This document shows positions 42,201 through 51,616 of a stretch of DNA of 64,000 nucleotides, piece after piece. The notes beneath the pieces are model-generated. The model was not told the origin of the DNA. It saw only the letters and a list, made by a program, of their open reading frames with translations, and did not search any database. The position numbers were made by a program, and so were the translations under genes. Position 1 is the first letter of the stretch, and every line of letters begins with the position of its first letter. This DNA is from Streptococcus orisasini (GTDB taxonomy: Bacteria > Bacillota > Bacilli > Lactobacillales > Streptococcaceae): the NCBI RefSeq assembly GCF_001431045.1, contig NZ_BCLE01000022.1:34442-98441 (forward strand). The letters are read 5' to 3'.

Positions 42201-42497
42201 ATGACAGATATCCAGAATCTAAGAAATCAAATTGATCAGATCGATCATCAATTATTAGTCCTATTAGCCCGGCGGCAGCAAATAGTGGAACAAATTGGAC
42301 GGTTAAAACCAGCTGGCAGTCAAGCAGCTGTCAAAGCTCCTGAGCGAGTGCGGCAAGTCCTTTTAAGCAGGCAGCAGGAGGCAGAGAAACTGGGCTTATC
42401 ACCAGATGTTGCGCTTACTGTCTGGCAAGCTATGATTGAAGCCTTCACAGCTTTAGAGCTGAGTGTCAATAGCAATCATGAAATGAATAGAAAGTGA
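42201..42497 (+). CDS. Chorismate mutase (AroQ class), first gene of the trp operon
   Basis: This 98-residue all-helical protein reads as an AroQ-type chorismate mutase: LRNQIDQIDHQLLVLLARRQQIVEQIGRLK at residues 5-34, with the active-site arginines and Lys in place, then PERVRQVL and the C-terminal helix. It converts chorismate to prephenate, the entry to Phe and Tyr. Its place under a Trp-responsive T-box is odd, since it competes with TrpE for chorismate. ATG 42201 is preferred over the ATG at 42165, inside the terminator region. It ends nine bases before trpE. Confidence 0.88.
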   Translation: MTDIQNLRNQIDQIDHQLLVLLARRQQIVEQIGRLKPAGSQAAVKAPERVRQVLLSRQQEAEKLGLSPDVALTVWQAMIEAFTALELSVNSNHEMNRK

Positions 42498-42505
42498 GCC
42501 TAATC

Positions 42506-43864
42506 ATGAAAAAAATATTAAATGCTGATATTTTGACCCCCATCCTTGCTTATATGCGCGTGCAGGGCGAACACAAAGTGATTTTGGAATCAATCCCGCG
42601 CGAAAAGGAAAATGCCCGTTTTTCAATTGTTGCTTACAATCCAGTTTTTGAAATCAAATTTGAAGATGGACAGCTGACAGAAAATGGCAAAGTTATTGAC
42701 AGTGATCCTTTGGATTATCTCAGTCAGCTGACGGTCAAGTCACAGGAATCTCAGGATTTGCCTTTTAACGGCGGTGCCATTGGTTTTGTCGGCTATGATA
42801 TGATCAGCCTCTATGAAGGGATTGGCGAGATTCCTCAAGATACCATTGGAACGCCAGACATGCAGTTTTTTGTTTACGAATCTTACCTGATTTTCGACCA
42901 TAAAAAAGAAAAAGTGGTCATTGTCGAAGATAATATTTATAGCGGCAGAAGCGAAGAAGCTCAGCAGGCAGCACTTGAGAAGGTTTTAGCTGATTTAAAG
43001 ACCCAGTCTGATGATGAATTTTCAGAACGCGACCTGCACCAGCTGACCTTTAAGAATCACTTGGAAGAAAGTGAGTTCAGGGATATGGTCACTAAGGCCA
43101 AACAGCTCATTCGTCAGGGGGACATGTTCCAGTGCGTGCTCAGTCAGCGCTTCTCAGCAGATATTACTGGCAAACCGCTGGACTTCTATCGTAATTTGCG
43201 TATCACTAATCCTTCCAATTATCTTTACTTCTATGATTTTGGCGATTATCAGATTATAGGTGCCAGTCCTGAGAGTTTAGTGTCTGTCAAAAATAGGGTA
43301 GTCACTACCAATCCTATCGCAGGAACACGTCCTCGGGGAGCAGACGAACAAGAAGATAGGACGCTGGCAGAGGACCTACAGTCAGATGTCAAAGAGACCG
43401 CAGAACATCGGATGCTGGTGGACCTGGGACGCAATGATATTGGAAAAATCGCTGAAATTGAAACGGTTAAAGTTACCAAATACATGGAAGTCGAATTTTT
43501 CCGCTATGTCATGCATTTGACCAGTGTGGTAAAGGGTCAGCTGTTATCAGAATTAAGCGCCATGGATGCTCTCAAATCAACACTGCCAGCGGGTACAGTA
43601 TCCGGTGCTCCGAAAATCCGTGCCATGAACCGTATTTATGAACTAGAAAAGGAAAAGCGCGGCATTTACGCTGGTGCCATCGGCTATCTGTCAGCAACCG
43701 GCGATATGGACTTTGCCATTGCTATTCGGACGATGATTATTAAAAATCACAAGGCCTATGTTCAGGCCGGTGCAGGAATTGTGTATGACAGCGTACCCGA
43801 AAATGAATACTATGAGACCATTAACAAGGCCAAAGCCATGACTAGAATAGGAGAAGTTCTATGA
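42506..43864 (+). CDS. trpE: Anthranilate synthase component I
   Basis: This 452-residue chorismate-binding enzyme uses ammonia from TrpG to make anthranilate. The C-terminal catalytic half carries NPSNYLYFYDFGDY, GASPESLV, PIAGTRPRG and the GAGIVYDSVPENEYYET end. The N-terminal ILES segment is the usual Trp feedback site (LLES in many relatives). The start is ATG 42506; a GTG four codons upstream is possible. It overlaps trpG by four bases. Confidence 0.96.
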   Translation: MKKILNADILTPILAYMRVQGEHKVILESIPREKENARFSIVAYNPVFEIKFEDGQLTENGKVIDSDPLDYLSQLTVKSQESQDLPFNGGAIGFVGYDMISLYEGIGEIPQDTIGTPDMQFFVYESYLIFDHKKEKVVIVEDNIYSGRSEEAQQAALEKVLADLKTQSDDEFSERDLHQLTFKNHLEESEFRDMVTKAKQLIRQGDMFQCVLSQRFSADITGKPLDFYRNLRITNPSNYLYFYDFGDYQIIGASPESLVSVKNRVVTTNPIAGTRPRGADEQEDRTLAEDLQSDVKETAEHRMLVDLGRNDIGKIAEIETVKVTKYMEVEFFRYVMHLTSVVKGQLLSELSAMDALKSTLPAGTVSGAPKIRAMNRIYELEKEKRGIYAGAIGYLSATGDMDFAIAIRTMIIKNHKAYVQAGAGIVYDSVPENEYYETINKAKAMTRIGEVL

Positions 43865-44430
43865 TTTTACTGGTTGATAATTACGACTCTTTCACCTATA
43901 ACTTAGCCCAGTACTTAGGACAGTTTGCTCATGTCAAAGTTCTTAGAAATGATGCAGCAGAACTCTATGAAAGAGCAGATGAAGCCCGCGCACTTGTTCT
44001 GTCCCCGGGTCCCGGCTGGCCGGCTGATGCGGGAAAAATGGAGCGTTTAATTAAAGATTTTGCAGGGAAGAAACCAATTTTAGGTATTTGCCTAGGGCAT
44101 CAGGCCATTGCTGAAAGTTTTGGCGGACGGTTGGGCTTGGCTCATCAGGTCATGCATGGCAAGCAGAGCCAAATGATTGTCAGCAAAGTCTGCCCGATTT
44201 TTAAGGGACTGCCTGAGACACTTGACATTATGCGTTACCATTCGATTGCAGTCGAAGAGATTCCAAAAGATTTTGAGATTGTGGCAAGAACCGCAGATGA
44301 CGCAGAAATTATGGCCATTCAGCACAAAACGCTGCCTATCTACGGTCTGCAGTATCATCCGGAATCAATCGGAACCCCCCAAGGTTTAAAGATGATTGAG
44401 AATTTTGTCAAGATAGTAGGAAACATTTAG
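43861..44430 (+). CDS. trpG: Anthranilate synthase component II (glutamine amidotransferase)
   Basis: This 189-residue class I amidotransferase has the nucleophile Cys in GICLGHQAI and the His-Glu pair in YHPESI. It supplies ammonia to TrpE. The protein is a stand-alone amidotransferase, not fused to TrpD. It is coupled to trpE by ATGA overlap. Confidence 0.96.
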   Translation: MILLVDNYDSFTYNLAQYLGQFAHVKVLRNDAAELYERADEARALVLSPGPGWPADAGKMERLIKDFAGKKPILGICLGHQAIAESFGGRLGLAHQVMHGKQSQMIVSKVCPIFKGLPETLDIMRYHSIAVEEIPKDFEIVARTADDAEIMAIQHKTLPIYGLQYHPESIGTPQGLKMIENFVKIVGNI

Positions 44431-44442
44431 AAAGGGAATATC

Positions 44443-45450
44443 ATGAAAGAAATCTTTGAAAAATTAGCTGTTCAAACAGATTTATCAGAAGATCAGATGA
44501 CAGGCGTTGCCGAAAAAATTTTAAAAGGCCAGCTGACAGAAGCACAAATTGCAGCCTTTCTGATAGCTTTAAAAATCAAGGGTGAAACACCTGAAGAAAT
44601 TTTGGGCTTGGTCAAGGCCATTAAAGAAAATGCCGTTTTGATTCCCAGTCAGGCAAAAAATGTCATGGATAACTGCGGCACGGGTGGTGACAAATCCTTT
44701 AGCTTTAATATTTCCACTACCTGCAGCTTTATCCTTGCTGGCGGCGGCATCCATGTCGCTAAACATGGCAACCGCTCCATTTCTTCAAAATCAGGCTCTG
44801 CTGATGTCTTGGAGGCCTTAGGAATTACCGTTGATCTGGCTCCGGAAAAACTGGGACAAGTCTTAGATCAAACAGGCATTGCCTTTCTCTTTGCTCAGAA
44901 AATGCATCCAGCCATGCGCTATATTTCACCGGCCAGACAGGCCTTGGGGATTCCGACTATTATGAATTTGATCGGTCCTTTAACCCATCCGATGGATCTG
45001 GAAACACAGCTCATGGGGCTCTATCAGGCTGATTTGCAGCATGATTTGGCACAGGTTTTAAAACTTCTGGGCCGCAGACGAGCTGTTGTTATCACAGGGC
45101 CGGACAATATGGATGAAGCTGCGCTTTATGGTGTCAATCGCTATACACTGCTCAATGAAGGGGAAATTTCACAAGGCAGCTTTACCTTTAAAGACTTAGG
45201 CATGCCAGAAGTTGGTCTTGATGATATTAAAGGCGGGGATGCTCAGAAAAATGCCCAAATTCTCATCAGTGTTTTGAAGAATGAACCTAGCCCTTACCTT
45301 GAAACAGCTGTTCTTAATGCAGGTCTTGGCTTTTTTGCCAACGGCAAAGCAGATAATCTGGCAGAAGGGATTGATCTGGCACGGGAGATTATCGCATCAG
45401 GGAAAGCTTATGCTAAGCTGCAGGCATTACAGGAGGCGCAAGTTGACTAA
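44443..45450 (+). CDS. trpD: Anthranilate phosphoribosyltransferase
   Basis: This 335-residue enzyme joins anthranilate to PRPP. Its motifs are [38 protein letters not shown] and the NLIGPLTHP segment. AAAGGGA precedes the ATG. It overlaps the TTG start of trpC by eight bases. Confidence 0.96.
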   Translation: MKEIFEKLAVQTDLSEDQMTGVAEKILKGQLTEAQIAAFLIALKIKGETPEEILGLVKAIKENAVLIPSQAKNVMDNCGTGGDKSFSFNISTTCSFILAGGGIHVAKHGNRSISSKSGSADVLEALGITVDLAPEKLGQVLDQTGIAFLFAQKMHPAMRYISPARQALGIPTIMNLIGPLTHPMDLETQLMGLYQADLQHDLAQVLKLLGRRRAVVITGPDNMDEAALYGVNRYTLLNEGEISQGSFTFKDLGMPEVGLDDIKGGDAQKNAQILISVLKNEPSPYLETAVLNAGLGFFANGKADNLAEGIDLAREIIASGKAYAKLQALQEAQVD

Positions 45451-46210
45451 AGAATTTTTACCAACCATTTTGAAACAAAAACAAGAGGAAGTGGCAAAAC
45501 TGGCTATGCCAGACTTAAAGCCTCTGCGCAAAAGCTATCGGCTGTTTGACTTTTTAAGAGAGAACAGGCACCAGCTGCAGATTATTGCTGAAGTCAAAAA
45601 GGCCAGTCCCAGTATGGGAGATATCAATCTTGATGTGGATATCATTAAGCAAGCAGCACTCTATGAAACTGCCGGTGCTGCAATGATTTCTGTCCTGACA
45701 GATCAGGTCTTTTTCAAGGGAAATATTGATTATTTAGCTGATATTTCGCAAAAAGTGCAAATTCCAACATTGGCAAAAGATTTCATCATTGACGAAAAAC
45801 AGATTGTCCGTAGCCGCAATGCCGGTGCAACAGTGATTTTGCTTATCGTTGCAGCTCTGCCCAAGCAGCGTCTCAAGGAACTCTATGATTTTGCGACTGG
45901 CTTGGGTTTGGAAGTGCTGGTGGAAACGCACAATTTGCCTGAATTAGAAATTGCTCACAAAATTGGTGCTCAGATTATTGGGGTCAACAACCGCAATTTA
46001 GTAACTTTTGAAGTTGATATCAATACAAGTCTGGAATTGTCAGCTCACTTTCGTGATGACCGTGTATATGTGTCAGAATCCGGTGTTTTCAGCCGGCAGG
46101 ATAGTGAGCTGCTTGCGCCTTATTTCAATGCTATTCTTGTTGGAACAGCTTTGATGCAGACAGACAGCATTGCTGATAAGATGGAGGAATTGGCTGTTGA
46201 CAAAGGTTAA
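45443..46210 (+). CDS. trpC: Indole-3-glycerol-phosphate synthase
   Basis: This 255-residue TIM barrel has the catalytic Lys in [41 protein letters not shown] and VSESGV, all family features. The start is TTG 45443, correctly spaced after AGGAGG inside the end of trpD; the family N-terminus ([13 protein letters not shown]) follows directly. Longer in-frame extensions upstream lie wholly inside trpD and are rejected. Confidence 0.95.
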   Translation: MTKEFLPTILKQKQEEVAKLAMPDLKPLRKSYRLFDFLRENRHQLQIIAEVKKASPSMGDINLDVDIIKQAALYETAGAAMISVLTDQVFFKGNIDYLADISQKVQIPTLAKDFIIDEKQIVRSRNAGATVILLIVAALPKQRLKELYDFATGLGLEVLVETHNLPELEIAHKIGAQIIGVNNRNLVTFEVDINTSLELSAHFRDDRVYVSESGVFSRQDSELLAPYFNAILVGTALMQTDSIADKMEELAVDKG

Positions 46211-46778
46211 AATTTGCGGTTTGTCCAATCGAGATGCTGTACTTACAGCAGTTAAAAGCGGAGCGGATTACATCGGCTTTGTTTTTGCTCCCAGCAAACG
46301 TCAGGTTAGCCTTGAGAAGGCTAACGAGTTAGCCAAAGACATTCCTGCGTCTGTTCAAACAGTTGGTGTTTTTGTCAGTCCGAACTTAGATGAGCTGGAG
46401 AAAGCCGTCAAAACAGTTCCGCTGGATCTGGTACAGGTGCATGGAGACTTTGATGAGGAGCTGATAAATCAGATTTCAGTGCCAATGATTCGTGCGATTC
46501 AAGTGACAGCAAAAGAGTCTGTTTTATCAAGCAAAGCCAGATACTTGCTTTTTGATGCTCCCATGGCCGGCAGTGGTGAGACTTTTGACTGGCAGCTGCT
46601 CCGGGATAAATCTATTGAGCAACCTTTCTTTATCGCAGGCGGTTTGAATGCAGACAATGTTAAGGAATGTATCCATCATTTTTCTCCTTATGCTGTTGAT
46701 GTGTCGTCTGGTGTAGAGACGGACGGTCAAAAAGACAGTCAGAAGATTATCAAATTTATAGAAAGTGTGAAAAAATGA
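46197..46778 (+). CDS. trpF: Phosphoribosylanthranilate isomerase
   Basis: This 193-residue TIM barrel has the N-terminal VKICGLSN (catalytic Cys), [16 protein letters not shown] and the phosphate-binding [11 protein letters not shown] and VDVSSGVE. The start is TTG 46197 after GGAGG, overlapping trpC by 14 bases. Together with trpC this makes two consecutive TTG starts in the operon. It overlaps trpB by four bases. Confidence 0.95.
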   Translation: MTKVKICGLSNRDAVLTAVKSGADYIGFVFAPSKRQVSLEKANELAKDIPASVQTVGVFVSPNLDELEKAVKTVPLDLVQVHGDFDEELINQISVPMIRAIQVTAKESVLSSKARYLLFDAPMAGSGETFDWQLLRDKSIEQPFFIAGGLNADNVKECIHHFSPYAVDVSSGVETDGQKDSQKIIKFIESVKK

Positions 46779-47977
46779 CTTATAATCAGCCAAATGAAAA
46801 AGGATTTTACGGAAATTTCGGAGGACAGTTTATTCCAGAAACCCTGATGACAGCGGTTATTGAGCTGGATGAAGCTTATCGCAAAGCCAAAGCAGACCCT
46901 AGTTTTCAAGAGGAGTTGGCAGCTCTCTTTAAAGATTATGTGGGACGGGAAACCCCCTTATATTTTGCCAAACGTCTGACAGATCATATCGGTGGTGCCA
47001 AGATTTATCTGAAACGCGAAGACCTCAATCATACCGGTGCCCATAAAATCAACAATGCTCTCGGTCAAGTGCTGCTGGCCAAACGCATGGGAAAAAATAA
47101 GGTCATTGCCGAAACAGGTGCAGGCCAGCATGGGGTTGCCACAGCAACAGCCGCTGCGCTGTTTGATATGGAATGCACTATCTATATGGGAGAAGAAGAT
47201 GTCAAACGTCAGGCACTCAATGTTTTTCGCATGGAGCTGCTTGGTGCCAAGGTTCATTCGGTGACAGACGGCTCACGTGTTCTTAAAGACGCGGTTAATG
47301 CTGCGCTGCGTTCGTGGGTGGCTAACATTGAGGATACCCATTATATTATGGGATCAGCCCTAGGACCAGCTCCTTTCCCGGAAATTGTTCGAGATTTTCA
47401 ATCCGTCATTGGCAAAGAAGCCAAACGTCAGTATGCTGATATTTCCGGCGGTCAGCTGCCGGATGCTGTCCTAGCCTGCATTGGCGGCGGATCAAATGCT
47501 ATCGGCCTCTTCTATCCTTTTGTCAATGATAAGTCTGTAGCGATGTATGGAGCAGAAGCTTCAGGACTTGGACTTGATACCGATAAGCACGCAGCAACTT
47601 TTGCCAAAGGCCGTCCGGGAGTTCTTCACGGGTCTCTTATGAATGTCCTTCAGGATGAACACGGTCAGATCATGGAAGCTTTCTCTATTTCGGCAGGACT
47701 TGATTATCCCGGTGTAGGGCCTGAACATTCCTACTTCAATGAAATCGGCAGAGCAACCTATGATTCTATTACCGATGATGAAGCCTTGGAAGCCTTTAAA
47801 CTGCTGTCGCGTTTAGAAGGAATTATCCCAGCCCTTGAATCCAGTCATGCTATCGCATTAGCGCAAAAAGTTGCCAAAGAACTGGGACCGGATAAATCTA
47901 TTATTGTTTGTCTGTCTGGCCGCGGAGACAAGGATGTTATGCAGGTCAAAGAACGTTTTGAGCAGGAAGGAAAATAG
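46775..47977 (+). CDS. trpB: Tryptophan synthase beta chain
   Basis: This 400-residue PLP enzyme condenses indole with serine. It has the PLP Lys in [31 protein letters not shown], the phosphate loop GGGSNAIG and the C-terminal SGRGDKDV. It is of the standard TrpB1 type, partner of TrpA encoded next. It is coupled to trpF through ATGA. Confidence 0.97.
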   Translation: MTYNQPNEKGFYGNFGGQFIPETLMTAVIELDEAYRKAKADPSFQEELAALFKDYVGRETPLYFAKRLTDHIGGAKIYLKREDLNHTGAHKINNALGQVLLAKRMGKNKVIAETGAGQHGVATATAAALFDMECTIYMGEEDVKRQALNVFRMELLGAKVHSVTDGSRVLKDAVNAALRSWVANIEDTHYIMGSALGPAPFPEIVRDFQSVIGKEAKRQYADISGGQLPDAVLACIGGGSNAIGLFYPFVNDKSVAMYGAEASGLGLDTDKHAATFAKGRPGVLHGSLMNVLQDEHGQIMEAFSISAGLDYPGVGPEHSYFNEIGRATYDSITDDEALEAFKLLSRLEGIIPALESSHAIALAQKVAKELGPDKSIIVCLSGRGDKDVMQVKERFEQEGK

Positions 47978-47981
47978 AATC

Positions 47982-48764
47982 ATGGCAAAGACATTAACAG
48001 CACATTTACAGGCAATCAAAGAAGAGGGGAAAGGACTTTTTATTCCTTATATCATGGCAGGAGACCATCCCAAAGGTCTTGACGGTCTTTTTGAAACCAT
48101 TTCTTTTCTGGAAAAACAAGGAGTATCAGCTATTGAAATAGGTATTCCTTGGTCTGATCCTGTAGCCGACGGTCCGGTCATTGAATTGGCTGGCCAGCGC
48201 AGTTTGGCCAAAGGAACTTCGCTGGCAGCTATTATCAGTCTGCTTCAAGAAAAAAGGACTGAGGTTCCGCTTGTCATTATGACTTACTTCAACCCTGTTT
48301 TTCAATATGGCCTTGAACGCTTTGTTGAGGAACTAAAAAAGACTTCAGTTAAAGGCTTGATTATTCCCGATTTGCCTTATGAACAAAAGGATTTCATCGA
48401 GCCTTATTTAGACAATACGGATTTAGCTTTGGTTCCGCTGGTTAGTTTAACAACCGGTTTGGATCGTCAAAAAGAGTTGATTGAGGATGCTCAAGGATTT
48501 ATCTATGCTGTAGCCATTAACGGTGTGACAGGTAAAGCTGGAAACTACCGCGATGACTTGGATCAGCATTTAAAGCAGCTGAGCAGCCTTTCTTCCATTC
48601 CCGTGCTGACCGGTTTTGGCGTCTCCAGTCTTACCGATATTGAACGCTTTAATAAGGTTTCAGATGGTGTTATCGTAGGTTCCAAAATTGTTGAGGCTCT
48701 GCATGAAGGGCAGAAGCAGGAAATAGCAGATTTTATTAAATCCGGCAGCCATTATCACAAATAA
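47982..48764 (+). CDS. trpA: Tryptophan synthase alpha chain
   Basis: This 260-residue TIM barrel releases indole from indole-3-glycerol phosphate. The catalytic Glu and Asp lie in [36 protein letters not shown] and [10 protein letters not shown] are further signatures. The start is ATG 47982, four bases after trpB; longer frames upstream are shadows within trpB. It is the last gene of the operon, followed by a terminator. Confidence 0.96.
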   Translation: MAKTLTAHLQAIKEEGKGLFIPYIMAGDHPKGLDGLFETISFLEKQGVSAIEIGIPWSDPVADGPVIELAGQRSLAKGTSLAAIISLLQEKRTEVPLVIMTYFNPVFQYGLERFVEELKKTSVKGLIIPDLPYEQKDFIEPYLDNTDLALVPLVSLTTGLDRQKELIEDAQGFIYAVAINGVTGKAGNYRDDLDQHLKQLSSLSSIPVLTGFGVSSLTDIERFNKVSDGVIVGSKIVEALHEGQKQEIADFIKSGSHYHK

Positions 48765-48770
48765 GAATCA

Positions 48771-48823
48771 AAAGCGGAACGAGTATTGATTGTATTAAGA
48801 TCATGCTTAGCTTCCGCTTTTTT
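48771..48823 (+). terminator. Terminator of the trp operon
   Basis: AAAGCGGAA pairs with TTCCGCTTT, followed by T's. Confidence 0.75.
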
Positions 48824-48894
48824 ATGGACTTTCAAAATTTTAATAAAATAAGAAGTTTATTATCTTTTTCTCAGCTAAAAAAGCTCAGAAAGCG

Positions 48895-48919
48895 TATAAT
48901 AAAGATGAAAACGTTTTAT
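48895..48919 (+). promoter_or_regulatory. -10 box and cre-like site before the flavoprotein gene
   Basis: TATAAT (48895-48900) is followed by TGAAAACGTTTTAT (48906-48919), which matches the cre consensus except at the last two positions. A site just after the transcription start would act as a roadblock for CcpA repression. No strong -35 is seen. Confidence 0.5.
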
Positions 48920-48944
48920 TTTATTTAGAAAGGAAGTCGAAAAC

Positions 48945-50768
48945 ATGGTAGAAAAAACAGTTAAGGGCGCGGCCTTGGGATTTCACGGCCCATTACATGT
49001 AAGGGTTGGTCTGGAAGATGGTAAAATCAAGTCTTTAGCCTGTGAACACAGCAGCAAAGCCTTGGTTGGAGATTTAGGAATTGCGCAAATGAAGGCAGCC
49101 ATGCTCGAAAAAGGATCCGCTGATGTTGACGCTGTATCCGGTGCAACTTTTTCAAGTTTAGCTTTTAAGAATGCTGTTCAAAAAGCCCTGGCTGCCGATG
49201 CTGGTAAAATCAGTCAGGAAGAAGCTCTCAAGCCTGAATCAGAAAATCCTTATGCCGTTCAGCCTGACGTTGATGCTGTGACAAGTCCGTCTTTGGCAGT
49301 TCTTCAAGACGTGAAGAATACCTCGCCAGCTCAGCCTGTCACTTCTCTTGATCAGGTTTTAAAATACGATGCCAGCTATGATTTAGTGATTGTTGGTTCA
49401 GGCGGCGCCGGACTGTCGGCAGCAGTTGAGGCAGCGCGCGGCGGTTTATCTGTCCTGATTTGTGAGAAGGCCGGTATTGCCGGCGGCACAACTAATTATT
49501 CAGGCGGTGTCGTTCAGGCAGCAGGTACTCCTTACCAAAAAGCGCTCACTGCTTATCAGGAAGATACCCCTGAAAAACATGCAGAACTATGGATTAAAGC
49601 GGGTGAAAATGTTTTAGACGCCGATTTAGTAAGGGACTTAGCTCAGAGTGCACCCCAAAATATCGAATGGCTCAGCCAAATGGGCATCAAGTGGACTTCT
49701 GTCTATGGGCACAGTCATATTCCTTATGTGAAAGATGATATTTTTGCGGATCGTATCCACGTCTATGAGAATGGAGGGCAAGGCGGAGACGGTGTTGTTC
49801 TGACTCAGGCACTCTTTAAAGAAGCTCTCAAGGCCGGTGCAAAGATAGAATACAACACGACAGTAGTATCCTTGATTCAGGATCAAAAAACCAAAGCAAT
49901 CCATGGTGTTGCTGCTCTTGTTGGCGGCGAGAAAAAGCTTATTGCTGCAAAGAAGGGCGTTCTTTTGGCAACAGCTAGTATTGATCATAATCCCGCTTTG
50001 GCTAAGGCTTACAATCCTCAGCAGTTCAACGATTTGGCCTTTAATACGGTTTTGACTGCAAAAACCAATACTGGTGACGGTATTTTAATGGGACTTTCTG
50101 CCGGTGCTGCAGTGACTGGCATGGGCGGCTGCATTGATTTTTGCGGCAAAACAGGCAATGCGACCAATAATCAGATTCCAACAATCCCTTTGATTTTTGT
50201 CAATGGTGCTGGTAAGCGCTTTGTTTGTGAAGATGCAACCTATGCCTATCAGTACCGGGCCATCTTCCAGCAGGAAAAGCAGTTTATGGCTCCTACTTAC
50301 ATGATTTTTGATGATAATTCTATCAAGGAGCCCGGCAGCGCTTGGACAGCAGACAGCTTAGCTGAGGATGTGGCTGCCGGACATGTTCTTAAAGCTGATT
50401 CAATAGAAGAATTAGCAGATGCTATCCTTGTTCCTAAGGACAGTCTTGCTGAAACTATTCAAGAATGGAATGAAGCAATGGAAACCGGCAGCGATCAGAC
50501 ATTCGGTCGCCGCACAGGTCTGAAAGCTCTGCAGGCTCCATTCTATGCCTATAAGAATTCTGCCAGCAATCTTGGCTCTATTGGTGGTCTCAAAATTAAT
50601 GTTGACTGTCAGGTTCTGGATTTATTTGATAAAGTTATTCCGCATTTGTATGCAGCGGGTTTGAATGCCGGCGGCTGGATTGCCGGCTATTATCCAGGAT
50701 CAGGTACAGCTATTTCTGGGATCGTGCATCAAGGCCGCAAGGCAGCGCAGCATTTACTGAAAAGTTAA
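48945..50768 (+). CDS. FMN-binding/FAD-dependent reductase of the fumarate-reductase-like flavoprotein family
   Basis: This 607-residue protein starts with an FMN-bind domain (about 1-85) containing DAVSGATFSS; Thr68 is the residue to which ApbE attaches FMN in this family. A FAD domain follows, beginning near residue 140 (YDLVIVGSGGAGLSAAVEAARGG, with GGTTNYSGG). No signal peptide, so it is cytosolic. Fumarate reductases carry a His-containing HHTMGG-type motif and an Arg in GANRLGGNA; here the matching segments read SNLGSIGG and YYPGSGTAISG, so fumarate is unlikely. It probably reduces some other alkene or enone, using NADH-derived electrons. AAAGGA precedes the ATG. Confidence 0.85.
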   Translation: MVEKTVKGAALGFHGPLHVRVGLEDGKIKSLACEHSSKALVGDLGIAQMKAAMLEKGSADVDAVSGATFSSLAFKNAVQKALAADAGKISQEEALKPESENPYAVQPDVDAVTSPSLAVLQDVKNTSPAQPVTSLDQVLKYDASYDLVIVGSGGAGLSAAVEAARGGLSVLICEKAGIAGGTTNYSGGVVQAAGTPYQKALTAYQEDTPEKHAELWIKAGENVLDADLVRDLAQSAPQNIEWLSQMGIKWTSVYGHSHIPYVKDDIFADRIHVYENGGQGGDGVVLTQALFKEALKAGAKIEYNTTVVSLIQDQKTKAIHGVAALVGGEKKLIAAKKGVLLATASIDHNPALAKAYNPQQFNDLAFNTVLTAKTNTGDGILMGLSAGAAVTGMGGCIDFCGKTGNATNNQIPTIPLIFVNGAGKRFVCEDATYAYQYRAIFQQEKQFMAPTYMIFDDNSIKEPGSAWTADSLAEDVAAGHVLKADSIEELADAILVPKDSLAETIQEWNEAMETGSDQTFGRRTGLKALQAPFYAYKNSASNLGSIGGLKINVDCQVLDLFDKVIPHLYAAGLNAGGWIAGYYPGSGTAISGIVHQGRKAAQHLLKS

Positions 50769-50856
50769 ATCTCCAATAAAATAATAATGGAAGACAGTGA
50801 AACCAAGCGTCACAGCTCAAGCGTAGACGCCTGGCTTTCGCTGCTTTTTGTCAAAT

Positions 50857-51516
50857 CTAGCTTACCTGACGCAGTAAAATAAGAGAAGTGTAGGCTAGAA
50901 AAAGAAAGGGTACAAAGGGCAGTCTCTCCTTTTGTTTTTTGCGGAGCAAACAATAAGCGATTCCCGCTATGCTGGCAATTTGAATCAACCAAATTACCTC
51001 CTGAAAACTAAGTGATAAGGACAGAGTCGCCAGATAAAGAAAATCACCGCTGCCGATATTGATATTTTTTAGAGCAGCAAAAATACCGAACAGAAAGAGG
51101 ATGATGCTGATGAGATTTAAGGGATAAAAAAACATGAGCGAAAAAGTAAAGGCCAACCATAAAATAAGGGGGTAGGATTGCTCCTTCAAATCATAAAGGG
51201 ACAGAAGAATTCCCATCAGGAGCAGGTACACCTGTGAAAATGTCACTAGGCTGAGTCCGAAGCCTAGGCCAATGAGACCGCAGAAAAATTCTGTGAGGGC
51301 ATATCTTAAAGGAATGGCACAGCCGCAAAAACGGCAGTGGTTTTTATTGAGCAACTGTGAAAATATGGGAATCAGATCGCGTAGAGCTAAAGTCCTATGA
51401 CAGCTGTTGCAAGAACTGCGGGGGAAAATAATGGATTTTTCTGGGAAACGGTCTGCAACTAGGCTTAAAAAGGAACCTATTGAGGCACCCAGCATAAAAA
51501 ATAAGAAGACTTTCAT
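50857..51516 (-). CDS. comC: Prepilin peptidase (type IV leader peptidase) of the competence pilus
   Basis: This 219-residue membrane protease cleaves and methylates type IV-like prepilins (ComGC etc.) for DNA uptake. The N-terminal GASIGSFLSLVADRFP motif, two cysteine pairs (CNSC, CRFCGC) and the two catalytic aspartates (YDLKEQSYPL and GSGDFL) are present, along with about six membrane segments. ATG 51516 gives the conserved start MKVFLFFMLGASIGS. A perfect cin box lies seven bases upstream, so it is a late competence gene. Note that 'comC' is also used for the CSP precursor in streptococci; that is not this gene. Confidence 0.93.
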   Translation of the reverse strand: MKVFLFFMLGASIGSFLSLVADRFPEKSIIFPRSSCNSCHRTLALRDLIPIFSQLLNKNHCRFCGCAIPLRYALTEFFCGLIGLGFGLSLVTFSQVYLLLMGILLSLYDLKEQSYPLILWLAFTFSLMFFYPLNLISIILFLFGIFAALKNINIGSGDFLYLATLSLSLSFQEVIWLIQIASIAGIAYCLLRKKQKERLPFVPFLFLAYTSLILLRQVS

Positions 51517-51523
51517 AATTTTA

Positions 51524-51531
51524 TATTCGTA
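51524..51531 (-). promoter_or_regulatory. Perfect cin box (ComX/SigX) of the prepilin peptidase gene
   Basis: TACGAATA on the minus strand, preceded by a T-rich stretch, ends seven bases before the ATG. It is an exact match to the competence sigma -10 element. Confidence 0.88.
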
Positions 51532-51548
51532 AAAGAAAAACAAAATAG

Positions 51549-51577
51549 TTGCTTTTTATTTAGAATCATTCTAATAT
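51549..51577 (+). promoter_or_regulatory. dpr promoter with PerR-box-like palindrome
   Basis: TTGCTT (51549-51554), 17 bases, TAATAT (51572-51577). TTAGAATCATTCTAA (51560-51574) is a perfect 7-1-7 palindrome differing from the PerR-box consensus TTATAATNATTATAA by one base per arm. It overlaps spacer and -10, as expected for a repressor site. Confidence 0.7.
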
Positions 51578-51616
51578 ATGAGTATAAAGAATATTTTACA
51601 AGGAGGACTTATTACT

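Noticed and set aside
45281..45442. N-terminal extension of TrpC
   Set aside because: These codons lie within trpD in another frame and are absent from the TrpC family; TTG 45443 has a good ribosome site.
48945..50768. Plain annotation as fumarate reductase
   Set aside because: The His and Arg motifs needed for fumarate binding are not present in the matching segments.
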